Source: Chitinophagaceae bacterium
Lineage (GTDB): Bacteria > Bacteroidota > Bacteroidia > Chitinophagales > Chitinophagaceae
DNA: 64,000 bases
Assembly: GCA_016710165.1 (NCBI GenBank)
Contig: JADJLJ010000001.1
Location: 2,293,668-2,357,667 of the forward strand
Direction of reading: 5' to 3'
Positions 9,101 to 17,118 of the stretch are shown here, one piece after another; positions within the stretch are counted from its first letter, which is position 1; every line of letters begins with the position of its first letter. The translations under genes were made by a program, and so were the position numbers. Under the pieces are notes generated by a model that worked only from the letters and a program-made list of their open reading frames with translations, did not search any database and was not told the DNA's origin.

Positions 9101-9404
9101 CAAAATGCAAGATGAGATAAAATCCATCCGGGAGTTCATCAGCGGTAAAACAAGTACCGCCCAGGGCATTACAAGAAGTCCCGAGCAAACGGTAATGACC
9201 TCCCTGCAAACTGCGCAGCAATCCATCGGCAGTAAAGCGGTTGCACCGGGACCCCAGGTGGAGATCCTTATTGGGAATGCAGAGAAAGCAGTAAAGGATG
9301 CCCTTGAAAAAATCAATAATTTCTACAGCGATTCCTGGAAGAAATACAGAAGTTTGGTAGAATCAACACCGATAAAATTATTTAAAGATTATAGTCCGTT
9401 ATAA
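6150..9404 (+). CDS. Exported VPS10/sortilin-like beta-propeller protein
   Basis: About 1,084 residues with an N-terminal signal (MKKLIADAIRLVLILSF..VRAQ). Many repeats carry the S/T-x-D-x-G-x-T/S-W motif of BNR/VPS10-type propellers, for example TTDGGETW, TVDGGKNW, SRDRGKTW, TRDGGKTW and TTDYGKTW. A glycine-rich low-complexity stretch (GGGRGGRGGAGQGGPGGGG) at about residue 820-845 separates the propellers from a C-terminal alpha-helical part (TKMLAQLKGLEGKEVDSLR). Bacteroidota encode many of these as exported glycosyl-hydrolase-like proteins whose substrate is not known. The frame extends to 6102 but the signal peptide fits ATG 6150. No T9SS sorting domain is seen at the C-terminus. Confidence 0.85.
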   Translation: MKKLIADAIRLVLILSFNAVRAQKTTLSQFKNLKPRNIGPAGMSGRITAIDAVVANPNIFYVGAASGGVWKTENSGHSWAPVFDDQPIQNIGAVSIQQSNPSVVWVGTGEGNPRNSLNLGGGIYKSLDAGKNWKKMGLDKTICIHRVVIDPVNPNTVYAAAIGNPYAEHPERGVFKTTDGGETWSKILYANDTTGCADLVMDPSNPNKLIAAMWQFRRTPWNLKSGGKGSGLFITVDGGKNWKQLGKEDGLPDGQLGRIGIAFSRSMPSRVYAKVEATKNGLYKSDDGGFKWTLVNSDATQVTDRPFYYQEIYVDPKNENRIYDVHSTITFSEDGGKSFSTMIPYSGIHPDHHAWWINPEDPNLIIEGNDGGIGISRDRGKTWVFDEKIPVGQFYHVNVDNEIPYNVMGGMQDNGSWLGPAYTWTNGGIRNYYWNNVGGGDGFDVMPDPEDPSWVYSMSQGGSVGRRNWKTGESWFIRPPALDPTLKLRFNWNSAIAQDPFDKKTIYYGSQFLHRSNDKGVNWDIISPDLTTNDSVKIAAYQNTGGLTLDITGAETHCTILAIEPSPKEAGTIWIGTDDGNVQLTRDGGKTWTSFRGKIPGMPLGCWIPQVKASAHNAGEVFVVANDYRRGDMRPYIFRTTDYGKTWTRMVDENKVRGYALCVIQDPAEPNLIFAGTENGLWISFDNGGSFEQFKNGYPSVSTYDLAIQEREADLVIATFGRALWVLDDIRPLRKAASNKGMKFTNPVTVFATKDAYQAQYKAATGYEWSTYGLYDGENRRGGAPVSFFINKPDSAGRQQPAAAPAEQPAVAAQQGGGRGGRGGAGQGGPGGGGRRTDSAMVRIYNSGNQLIRTLRWAVDSGFNRMYWGMEEKGFRQPGSPKPQPGAPEPGGLQVLPGTYKLVISYARSSDSTFITVKDDPRLGNRNDIKLAQRKMADRLRRSADKLTTGMDQLTESEELLTKMLAQLKGLEGKEVDSLRKSTTKMQDEIKSIREFISGKTSTAQGITRSPEQTVMTSLQTAQQSIGSKAVAPGPQVEILIGNAEKAVKDALEKINNFYSDSWKKYRSLVESTPIKLFKDYSPL

Positions 9405-9490
9405 CCCGGAATATCATTCTGGATTATTGTTGATTTGAAATAGAAAAGCTTGATTTGTCCGTTCTGTGATGAACAAGGTTATAAAGCCGG

Positions 9491-9527
9491 GCCTCCCTCT
9501 CCTTCGGAGAGGGAATGAGGGTGAGGC
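9491..9527. repeat. CCCTCTCC palindromic repeat, copy 1
   Basis: CCCTCTCC-ttc-GGAGAGGG (9495-9513) followed by AATGAGGGTGAGG. A relative with CCCCTCTCC-ctt-GGAGAGGGG and TTTGGGGTGAGG is at 14174-14194. Both lie in intergenic DNA next to the FG-GAP gene. The rest of 9405-9719 shows no gene; it holds this repeat and a terminator. Confidence 0.6.
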
Positions 9528-9622
9528 TGGGCGTCTTACCGCCAGCAGGTGGAAGGAACAAAACTGAACCTGTTTAAGGATTATTAGGTTATAGAATAAT
9601 ACGGCTACCAGGTCCCGTTTTG

Positions 9623-9653
9623 AAAAGCAGCTAAAAATTAGCTGCTTTTTTTT
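9623..9653 (+). terminator. Intrinsic terminator after the propeller gene
   Basis: AAAAGCAGCTAA-aaa-TTAGCTGCTTTT is a perfect 12-bp stem with a 3-base loop followed by more T residues. It lies about 220 bases downstream of the stop codon at 9404, beyond the palindromic repeat. Confidence 0.8.
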
Positions 9654-9719
9654 ATATTTATAGAGCGTTCCCTGCTAAACATATGCTGCCTCCTCACTTT
9701 ATTATTAAAATGATCAAGG

Positions 9720-12700
9720 ATGTACAAATTTTTTATCCTGGCGGTTGCAGTAGCCGTTACCCCCCATTCCCGGAAGATCCCTGTTATCGAATTTAATGTC
9801 AACAACACAGCTCAAAAGCAGGTAAGTTTTTTTTCCTTCAAGAACAGCTTCCCAACCAATTTTTGGGAGACCGGGAAAAAACAGGCGGTTGCCTGGTCAC
9901 CGAACTGGCTGGAGATGGCACAGGAAAACATCCGGAAAAGCGAATACCATTTCAAATGGGAAGAAACGTATAAATCCTGGTGCACACCCAACCGGAAAAA
10001 CAACCTCCGTTTCTTCTATGATGAGACCGGTTTTGTTGCTGAACCCAGAACAACCCAAATACCTGTCGGTGAAATTGATCCCCTTAAACGTTCCGATGAA
10101 ATTACATACAGGCAAATTCCTGGCTGGAAAATAAAATTTATCCTTGATAAAAAACAAGTTGGCAAGGGAGCCTGGACAGTTGCGGATAACAAAGCTGAAT
10201 TCATTACGGATAATATAACCGTTCAGTACATCAATAACGACGAAGGCATGCGGCAGAATTTCATCGTGCATTCTCCTTTGTCAAAAACTGATGAACTGAA
10301 AATAAATTTCCGTATCAAAACAAAACTGAAGGCTTTTTTACGCGGTAACCAGTTGCAGTTCTTTCATAAAAGATCCGGCCATGTTTTAAACTACGACCGG
10401 TTAAAGGTTTGGGATGCCAAGGGCAAACCGCTGGAAGCAAGGTTTAAAAAAAATAAGAACAACCGGTTTTCGATCAGCGTGTTTACCACAGGTGCCGTTT
10501 ACCCGGTAACCATCGACCCCATCAGCTCCACGCCCAACAGTACACACGATGACGCAAACCAGGCAAATGCGTTTTTCGGCACCAGCGTTGCCAGTGCCGG
10601 TGACGTGAATGGTGACGGGTACAGCGATGTGATCATCGGGGCAAATGATTTTGATGACGGGGCAAATGTGGATGAAGGCCGGGCCTTTGTATATCATGGT
10701 TCTGCGGCTGGTTTATCGGCAACTCCCAACAGTACACCCGATGACGCCAACCAGGCCGGTGCCTCTTTTGGGATCAGTGTTTCCGGTGCCGGCGATGTGA
10801 ACGGAGATGGATACAGCGATGTGATCATTGGGGCATCCCAGTACAATGATGGGGGAAATTCAAATGAAGGCCGGGCCTTTGTATATCATGGTTCGGCGGC
10901 CGGGTTAGCTGCAAGTCCCAACAACACGCCAGATGATGCAGACCAAATTGGCGCCTATTTTGGATGGAGTGTTGCCGGTGCCGGGGATGTGAACGGGGAT
11001 GGGTTCAGCGATGTGATCATCGGGGCCTGGCAATATGATGATGTAGCAATTACCAATGAAGGCCGAGCCTATGTTTATCATGGTTCGGCGGCCGGGTTAT
11101 CGGCAACCCCAAACAGTACGCCCGATGATGCCAACCAGGCAAATGCCGCTTTTGGATTCAGTGTAGCTTCTGCCGGGGACGTGAACGGGGATGGGTTTAG
11201 CGACGTAATTATAGGTGCCTATCTGTATGATGATGGGGCAAATGGCAATGAGGGTTTGGCCTTTGTTTATCATGGTTCGGCGGCCGGGTTATCGGCAACA
11301 CCAAACAGTACGCCCGATGACGCTAACCAGGTGAGTGCCGGTTTCGGATGGAGCGTGGCCAGCGCCGGGGATGTAAATGGCGACGGATACAGTGATGTGA
11401 TCATCGGGGCATGGCAATATGATGACGGCGCAAATCTTAATGAAGGCGGCGCTTTTGTTTATCATGGTTCGGCGGCCGGGTTATCGGCAACGCCAAACAA
11501 CACCCCTGATGATGCCGACCAGGGGGGCGCTACTTTTGGAAATGAAGTAGCCTGTGCCGGGGATGTGAATGGCGACGGATACAGTGATGTGATCATCGGG
11601 GCACCCAATTATGATGACGGCGCAAATACCGGTGAAGGACGGGCCTTTGTTTACTATGGTTCGGCAGCCGGGTTATCGGCAACACCCAACAGTACGCCGG
11701 ATGATGCCAACCAGGCAAACTCCTCCTTCGGAAACTGCGTTGCCAGCGCCGGGGATGTGAATGGCGACGGATACAGCGATGTGATCATCGGGTCTTACTT
11801 TTTTGATGACGGGGCAAATACCAATGAGGGAAGGGCCTTTGTTTACCATGGGTCGGCGGCCGGATTGTCCTTCTCCCCCAACAGTACCCCCGATGATGCC
11901 AACCAGATAAGCGCCTATTTTGGCTGGAGTGTATCTTCGGCCGGCGATGTGAACAGCGATGGATTCAGTGATGTGATCATCGGGGCCTACAGCTTTGACG
12001 ATGGGGTATTTACCGGTGAAGGCAATGCATTTATTTATCATGGTTCAGCCGCCGGGTTACCAGCAACCCCCAACAGCATTCTTAATGATGCCGACCAGAA
12101 TGGCTCCCAGTTTGGGAGGAGTGTGGCCTGCGCCGGAGATGTGAACGGCGACGGGTACAGCGATGTGATCATCGGCGCTTCCTTTTATGACGGTAATTTT
12201 GTAAACGAAGGGTGGGCGTTCGTGTATCATGGTTCGGCGGCTGGTTTATCGGCAACGCCCAACAGCACCCCTGATGATGCCGATCAGTTGAATGCCGTAT
12301 TTGGAGAAAGCGTGGCTTCTGCCGGTGATGTAAATGGTGATGGGTACAGCGATGTGGTTATCGGCGCTTATTTATTTGATGATGGGGCAAATACAGACGA
12401 AGGCCGGGCCTTTATTTATCATGGCTCGGCCGGCGGGTTATCAGCATCACCCAGCAGCACCCCCGATGATGCCAACCAGGCAAGCGCGAATTTTGGTCGC
12501 AGCGTAGCCGGGGCGGGGGATGTGAACGGCGATGGGTACAGTGATGTGATCATTGGCGCCCCAGAGTATGATGGTACTTTTTCAGGCGAAGGCCAGTCCT
12601 TTGTTTATCACGGGTCGGCGGCAGGTTTATCAGCTACTCCAGACAGTAGACCCGATGATGCTGACCAGGCAAACGCGAATTTTGGTTTAAGCGTAGCCGG

Positions 12701-14147
12701 GGCGGGGGATGTAAACGGCGATGGGTACAGTGATGTGATCATCGGGGCTTACTTATATGATGACGGGCTTAATCCAGATGAGGGTTGGGCTTTTGTTTAT
12801 CACGGATCTGCCACTGGTTTATCTGCCATGCCCAATAGCACCCTGGATGACGCCAACCAGGCAATTGCCCGTTTTGGCCGCAGCGTAGCCGGGGCCGGGG
12901 ATGTGAACGGAGATGGGTACAGTGATGTGATCGTTGGGGCTTATTTATATGACGATGGTATTGCTACCGATGAAGGGCGGGCCTTTATGTATCACGGTTC
13001 TGCTGCCGGTTTATCTGCCTCACCAAATAACACACCGGAAGATGCCAACCAGGCGAATGCTTATTTCGGGGCAAGCGTTGCATCCGCCGGTGATGTGAAC
13101 GGTGACGGGTACAGTGATGTTATTATCGGGGCCTATACCTTTGATGATGGGCCAACGGTTGACGAAGGCCGGGCTTTCCTGTACAATGGAAATGATTCCA
13201 CTTCCAACAAACGGAACAACCTCCGGCTTTACAATACCAACCTTACAACCCCCATCAACAGCACAAATTTCATCAACGGGAATTTTGGCGCAGGACTTTT
13301 CGCCCGGTCATTTTTAGGAAGGGGCAAGGGTAAACTGGTTTGGGAGACCCGCATCAATTACAACGCCTACAGCGGCAACCCCATTACCAACAGCACCCTC
13401 TTTACTGCACAACAGGGCACTTATACCAACCTGGGCCTGGCGGGTGTGGAACTGAAGAATATTGTTGCCAAGCTTCTCGGCAGCGGCATTTACACCAAAA
13501 TCAGGGCCCGGGTTAAATATGATCCCGTTACCGCCATCACCGGCCAGGTATATGGTCCCTGGCGTAATGTTTCTGCGGTTATTGATGGCAACAGCCTTGG
13601 TGCCTTACCCATTGAATTAATTTCTTTTGATGCCGCCTGGTTGCAAAAAGGCAAAACGGCTAAAATTAATTTCACCACAGGTAAGGAATCCGGTATCTGT
13701 TGCTTTGATATAGAAAAAAGCTACGATGGTTTTACTTTCTATCCCATCGGTTCGCTGCAGGCAAGAAATGCTCCGGGTGTGATGTCCTACGGTTTTATTG
13801 ATAATTATGCCAACGGAAAAAAACAATTCTACCGCATAAAAATAAAGGGAAACACCGGAAGGGCCGAATACAGTAACATCCTGCTGTTACAAAATAATGG
13901 CGCTACAGAAATCCTGGTCTTCCCGAATCCAACAACAGATGTATTGCAATTAAAACTAAACGGGGCTTATGATAAAATGAATGTGCAGGTGGTAAATGCC
14001 TCCGGTCAGGTGGTAAAACGGTTCAATGGCCTTTCTGCATCCGGCCAGCTGGTAACAATTCCTGTACATCATTTACCGGCCGGCCAGTACTGGCTGCGGC
14101 TGGAAAGCGCTGAAAACAAACAGGTGCTTCGGTTTGTGAAACAATAA
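9720..14147 (+). CDS. T9SS-secreted FG-GAP repeat protein
   Basis: 1,475 residues. Residues ~1-265 form an N-terminal domain of unknown type. Residues ~270-1155 hold 14 tandem FG-GAP (integrin-alpha-like) repeats of ~63 residues, each with the calcium-binding GDVNGDGYSDV loop, DVIIGA and EGRAFVYHGSAAGLSA. These should fold as two seven-bladed propellers. Residues ~1395-1475 (VFPNPTTDVLQLKL ... RFVKQ) are a type A T9SS C-terminal sorting domain, so the protein is exported by the type IX system and displayed or released. The N-terminal MYKFFILAVAVAVTP is a weak but plausible signal. Likely adhesin or matrix protein. The ATG at 9720 is the only good start. Confidence 0.9.
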   Translation: MYKFFILAVAVAVTPHSRKIPVIEFNVNNTAQKQVSFFSFKNSFPTNFWETGKKQAVAWSPNWLEMAQENIRKSEYHFKWEETYKSWCTPNRKNNLRFFYDETGFVAEPRTTQIPVGEIDPLKRSDEITYRQIPGWKIKFILDKKQVGKGAWTVADNKAEFITDNITVQYINNDEGMRQNFIVHSPLSKTDELKINFRIKTKLKAFLRGNQLQFFHKRSGHVLNYDRLKVWDAKGKPLEARFKKNKNNRFSISVFTTGAVYPVTIDPISSTPNSTHDDANQANAFFGTSVASAGDVNGDGYSDVIIGANDFDDGANVDEGRAFVYHGSAAGLSATPNSTPDDANQAGASFGISVSGAGDVNGDGYSDVIIGASQYNDGGNSNEGRAFVYHGSAAGLAASPNNTPDDADQIGAYFGWSVAGAGDVNGDGFSDVIIGAWQYDDVAITNEGRAYVYHGSAAGLSATPNSTPDDANQANAAFGFSVASAGDVNGDGFSDVIIGAYLYDDGANGNEGLAFVYHGSAAGLSATPNSTPDDANQVSAGFGWSVASAGDVNGDGYSDVIIGAWQYDDGANLNEGGAFVYHGSAAGLSATPNNTPDDADQGGATFGNEVACAGDVNGDGYSDVIIGAPNYDDGANTGEGRAFVYYGSAAGLSATPNSTPDDANQANSSFGNCVASAGDVNGDGYSDVIIGSYFFDDGANTNEGRAFVYHGSAAGLSFSPNSTPDDANQISAYFGWSVSSAGDVNSDGFSDVIIGAYSFDDGVFTGEGNAFIYHGSAAGLPATPNSILNDADQNGSQFGRSVACAGDVNGDGYSDVIIGASFYDGNFVNEGWAFVYHGSAAGLSATPNSTPDDADQLNAVFGESVASAGDVNGDGYSDVVIGAYLFDDGANTDEGRAFIYHGSAGGLSASPSSTPDDANQASANFGRSVAGAGDVNGDGYSDVIIGAPEYDGTFSGEGQSFVYHGSAAGLSATPDSRPDDADQANANFGLSVAGAGDVNGDGYSDVIIGAYLYDDGLNPDEGWAFVYHGSATGLSAMPNSTLDDANQAIARFGRSVAGAGDVNGDGYSDVIVGAYLYDDGIATDEGRAFMYHGSAAGLSASPNNTPEDANQANAYFGASVASAGDVNGDGYSDVIIGAYTFDDGPTVDEGRAFLYNGNDSTSNKRNNLRLYNTNLTTPINSTNFINGNFGAGLFARSFLGRGKGKLVWETRINYNAYSGNPITNSTLFTAQQGTYTNLGLAGVELKNIVAKLLGSGIYTKIRARVKYDPVTAITGQVYGPWRNVSAVIDGNSLGALPIELISFDAAWLQKGKTAKINFTTGKESGICCFDIEKSYDGFTFYPIGSLQARNAPGVMSYGFIDNYANGKKQFYRIKIKGNTGRAEYSNILLLQNNGATEILVFPNPTTDVLQLKLNGAYDKMNVQVVNASGQVVKRFNGLSASGQLVTIPVHHLPAGQYWLRLESAENKQVLRFVKQ
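10530..13190 (+). repeat. 14 tandem ~189-bp FG-GAP coding repeats
   Basis: Fourteen copies of a unit centred on GGNGATGTGAACGGNGATGG-like sequence are in frame in one gene. Several stretches such as the AGTGATGTGATCATCGGGGC block are identical between units. Units 9 and 11 lack one or two codons (YDGNF and YDGTF instead of YDDGAN), and unit 8 has NSDG in place of NGDG. Confidence 0.9.
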
Positions 14148-14173
14148 AGACTTTTATTACTATCATCCTCTTG

Positions 14174-14194
14174 CCCCTCTCCCTTGGAGAGGGG
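14174..14194. repeat. CCCTCTCC palindromic repeat, copy 2
   Basis: CCCCTCTCC-ctt-GGAGAGGGG, followed by TTTGGGGTGAGG. Same family as the repeat at 9491-9527; the pair flanks the FG-GAP gene. Confidence 0.6.
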
Positions 14195-14221
14195 TTTGGG
14201 GTGAGGTTGCCCTTTTTATTC

Positions 14222-14252
14222 TTTGCCAAACACCCTTTAAATTTTACTTTTG
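14222..14252 (+). promoter_or_regulatory. Bacteroidota promoter (TTTG-N19-TACTTTTG) of the aminotransferase
   Basis: TTTG at 14222-14225, a 19-base spacer, then TACTTTTG at 14245-14252 match both boxes and the spacing of the Bacteroidota housekeeping promoter. The ATG at 14293 lies 40 bases downstream. Confidence 0.7.
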
Positions 14253-14292
14253 CTCCTTAACCTTCTTCCCTTTATCAACAGGCATTAAACGT

Positions 14293-15558
14293 ATGAGCAA
14301 AACCAAACTAAGTCACCTCGCAGAAACACTGCAGGCATCAGAGATCGTAAGGCTGGGAGCCACCATCAAGGAAAAGATAAAGCAGGGTGAACGGATCTAC
14401 AATTATACCATCGGCGATTTTGACTCCTCCATATTCCCTATCCCGGCTGAACTGGAGCAGGATATCATAGATGCTTATAAGAACGGCTATACCACATACC
14501 CCGCTGCCGAAGGAAACCTGGACCTGCGGGAAGCGGTTGCGGCATTCATCTCGGAAAGGGAAGGACTACAATATGCGCCCAACGAGATCCTCATCTCTGC
14601 CGGCGGCCGTCCGTTGATCTATGCCTTATACCGTGCAATCGTAGATAAAGGAGATAAGGTGATCTACCCGGCACCCAGCTGGAACAACAATCACTATGTT
14701 CACTTCACCGAAGCGCAGCATGTGATGATTGAAGCGAAGAAAGAAAATAATTTCATGCTTACGGCCGGCCAGATCAAAGAACATATTGCCGGCGCCACCC
14801 TGCTTTCCCTGTGTTCGCCGCTGAACCCTACCGGAACCACGTTCAGCAAAACGGAACTGGAAGCTATTTGTGACCTGGTGCTGGAAGAAAATAAAAAACG
14901 CAGCGAAGGAGAAAAGAAATTATACCTGATGTACGACCAGATTTACTGGACGCTTACGTTTGGTGATACGGTTCATTATAATCCCGTTTCACTTCGTCCT
15001 GAAATGAAAGCATACACCATTTTTGTGGATGGCATCAGCAAATCCTTTGCGGCCACCGGTGTACGTGTGGGCTGGTCGATGGGCCCGGCAGAAGTGCTGG
15101 TGAAAATGCGTTCCATCAACAGCCACGTGGGTGCATGGGCTCCCATGGCTGAACAAAAAGCACTTGCAGTCTTTTTATCCAGAACAGAGGCCATCAATAA
15201 GTACTTTGTACATTTTAAAGCTGAAATAAATGAACGTCTTCAAAAGATCTATGGTGGTTTTCAGCAGTTAAGAAAAGATGGGTTTCACGTAGACGCTGTA
15301 TCTCCCGAAGCAGCCATTTATCTCACCATCCAGATCGACTATGCCGGTAAAAAAACCGCCGATGGAAAAATACTGACCACACAGGCTGATGTAACTTCTT
15401 ACATACTGGACGAGGCAAAGCTGGCCGTCGTTCCTTTTTATGCCTTTGGTGCAAGCACCGGCAGCAGCTGGTACCGGTTAAGTGTAGGAACCTGTAAAAA
15501 GGAAGAGATCGATGAAATGCTGGGGATGCTTAAAACAGCTCTTCAGAAATTAAGTTAA
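14293..15558 (+). CDS. Class I/II pyridoxal-phosphate aminotransferase (aspartate aminotransferase-like)
   Basis: 421 residues, fold-type I aminotransferase. Visible: YPAAEGNLDLREAVAAFI near the N-terminus, the cofactor-binding SAGGRPLIYALYRA, PSWNNNHY, CSPLNPTG with the conserved Asn, YDQIYW, and the PLP lysine in DGISKSFAATGVRVGW. These enzymes move amino groups between amino acids and 2-oxo acids in the cytosol; the substrate cannot be set from sequence. The gene has its own promoter and is followed by convergent small genes. Confidence 0.9.
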   Translation: MSKTKLSHLAETLQASEIVRLGATIKEKIKQGERIYNYTIGDFDSSIFPIPAELEQDIIDAYKNGYTTYPAAEGNLDLREAVAAFISEREGLQYAPNEILISAGGRPLIYALYRAIVDKGDKVIYPAPSWNNNHYVHFTEAQHVMIEAKKENNFMLTAGQIKEHIAGATLLSLCSPLNPTGTTFSKTELEAICDLVLEENKKRSEGEKKLYLMYDQIYWTLTFGDTVHYNPVSLRPEMKAYTIFVDGISKSFAATGVRVGWSMGPAEVLVKMRSINSHVGAWAPMAEQKALAVFLSRTEAINKYFVHFKAEINERLQKIYGGFQQLRKDGFHVDAVSPEAAIYLTIQIDYAGKKTADGKILTTQADVTSYILDEAKLAVVPFYAFGASTGSSWYRLSVGTCKKEEIDEMLGMLKTALQKLS

Positions 15559-15561
15559 TGA

Positions 15562-15810
15562 TCAGTTTTTGCAATTCAGGAAAACAAAGGGTTTCAATTC
15601 CCGTTGCCGGATCAGTTTGCGCAGCTGTAAAGGATTATTGATGATCCGGTATTTATTCAGGTCTATAATTTCGTGAGAAACAATTAAATTATCAATACCC
15701 TCAATGGTATACAGCAACTGGTGCAGTTGCTCCACTTCATGCTCAATTGCTTTTTGAGTCATGATCTCATGATTGAACAAAACAAGTAAGTCCCTGTTTG
15801 GATTGTTCAT
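15562..15810 (-). CDS. Small conserved-looking hypothetical protein (82 aa)
   Basis: 82 residues with no recognised domain. The sequence is mixed helical (ATG..AIEHEVEQLHQLLYTIEGI) with a basic C-terminal part (LQLRKLIRQRELKPFVFLN). Its start lies 21 bases downstream of the stop of a small lipoprotein gene on the same strand, so the two are probably co-transcribed. It ends 3 bases from the aminotransferase stop (convergent). I do not recognise a function; coding status rests on context and normal amino-acid composition. Confidence 0.55.
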   Translation of the reverse strand: MNNPNRDLLVLFNHEIMTQKAIEHEVEQLHQLLYTIEGIDNLIVSHEIIDLNKYRIINNPLQLRKLIRQRELKPFVFLNCKN

Positions 15811-15831
15811 AGACTGGGGGATTTTGCTGCA

Positions 15832-15963
15832 TTATTTGTATCCAACCATTCCCTGCTTATTCGGGCATCCGCATTGGCTTTTCTTTGAAGAAGAACAACC
15901 AGCAGTGATCATCAAGCCGGCAATAATCAGAACGAATAATGCTTTTTTATTTATTTGTTGCAT
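15832..15963 (-). CDS. Small lipoprotein with CGCPNK motif (43 aa)
   Basis: ATG at 15963 to TAA at 15832 gives 43 codons. The N-terminus MQQINKKALFVLIIAGLMIT then AGC is a complete lipoprotein signal with lipobox TAGC. The mature part (CSSSKKSQCGCPNKQGMVGYK) is about 21 residues with CGCP and an MVGYK end. Short lipoproteins with a CGCP..K.MVGY tail occur in many Bacteroidota; their role is unknown. It is too short for ordinary ORF cut-offs. It heads a likely two-gene unit with the 82-residue gene. Confidence 0.7.
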   Translation of the reverse strand: MQQINKKALFVLIIAGLMITAGCSSSKKSQCGCPNKQGMVGYK

Positions 15964-16017
15964 ACTTTCAAGTTACCAAGTTAAACTATTTTCAGAAAAC
16001 TTTATTGTTTTCGTTTA

Positions 16018-17118
16018 ATGAAAGAGAAAAAAATTAACAACCCGGTTGTACTGGTCGCTCCCCTGGATTGGGGGCTTGGCCATGCAACACGCTGTGTGCC
16101 AATTATAACCCAACTGCTGGAGGAAAAATGCCGGGTCATTATTGCCGCTTCCGGATCCGGGAAAATCCTGTTGCAAAAGGAGTTTCCCGGGTTACTGTTC
16201 CTCGAATTAAGGGGCTACGGGGTCAAATACAGCCGCAGCGGAGCAGGAATGTCCCTTAAGCTGTTTTTGCAGGTTCCCGGGATCCTCTCCGCTGTGTACG
16301 CCGAGCACGGGTGGTTAAAGAGAATCATTAAAGAATATGCTGTTGATGCCGTGATCTCTGATAACCGGTTTGGCCTTTTTTGCAAAAATGCTTTCTGCAT
16401 CTATATCACACACCAGTTAAAAATAAAGACCGGGGGAAGGTTCACAGAATGGCTGGCCCGGAAAATTCATTATTGGTTCATCAATAAATTCAACGAATGC
16501 TGGGTGCCGGATACGGAAAAAGAAAACGGACTGGCCGGTGAGCTCTCTCATCCAAAAATAGCACCCGTTGTTCCGGTGAAATATATCGGCCCATTATCGC
16601 GTTTTGAAAAAAACAGCGTTGAAAAAAAATATGACCTGGCTGTTATCCTATCCGGACCTGAACCACAGCGTACCGTTTTTGAAGAATTGGTATTGAAAGA
16701 CCTGGGTACTGTTGCTGGCAATATTATCCTGGTAAGGGGGGTGCCGGGCGGCCCTTCTTTGAAAATAAATTTTCCGGCTTCTGTAGAAATAAAAGACCAT
16801 TTAACCAGCGGCGAACTGAACCGGGTCATCCTGCAATCCCGGTTAATTGTAAGCAGAAGCGGCTATTCAACCATTATGGACCTGGTGAAACTTCAGCAAA
16901 AAGCCATTCTTGTTCCTACGCCCGGCCAGACAGAACAGGAGTACCTGGCTGGTCATTTATCCCAACAAAGAATATTCTGCTGTACCCGGCAGGCTGATTT
17001 TTCTTTATCCGCTACGGTAACCGACGCCGGTGGTTTTCCATTTGCCGGGGTTGCTATTCCGCAAAACACCTACAAACAGTTTGTTGAAAATTTTGTTGAC
17101 AGGATCCGGAATGCTTAG
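16018..17118 (+). CDS. MurG-like glycosyltransferase (GT-B, GT28-type)
   Basis: 366 residues. The N-terminus VLVAPLDWGLGHATRCVPII and the C-terminal VSRSGYSTIMDLVKLQQKAI then PTPGQTEQEYLAGHL match the two Rossmann halves of GT-B enzymes related to MurG and monogalactosyldiacylglycerol synthase. Such proteins use a UDP-sugar; donor and acceptor are not set here. The gene ends 4 bases inside the stop of the convergent glycosyltransferase gene, so both stop codons overlap. No transmembrane segment is obvious, consistent with a membrane-associated cytosolic enzyme. Confidence 0.8.
   Translation: MKEKKINNPVVLVAPLDWGLGHATRCVPIITQLLEEKCRVIIAASGSGKILLQKEFPGLLFLELRGYGVKYSRSGAGMSLKLFLQVPGILSAVYAEHGWLKRIIKEYAVDAVISDNRFGLFCKNAFCIYITHQLKIKTGGRFTEWLARKIHYWFINKFNECWVPDTEKENGLAGELSHPKIAPVVPVKYIGPLSRFEKNSVEKKYDLAVILSGPEPQRTVFEELVLKDLGTVAGNIILVRGVPGGPSLKINFPASVEIKDHLTSGELNRVILQSRLIVSRSGYSTIMDLVKLQQKAILVPTPGQTEQEYLAGHLSQQRIFCCTRQADFSLSATVTDAGGFPFAGVAIPQNTYKQFVENFVDRIRNA

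Noticed and set aside
10530..13190. Tandem repeat array as non-coding satellite
   Set aside because: All units keep one reading frame with FG-GAP calcium-binding motifs, so they are protein repeats.
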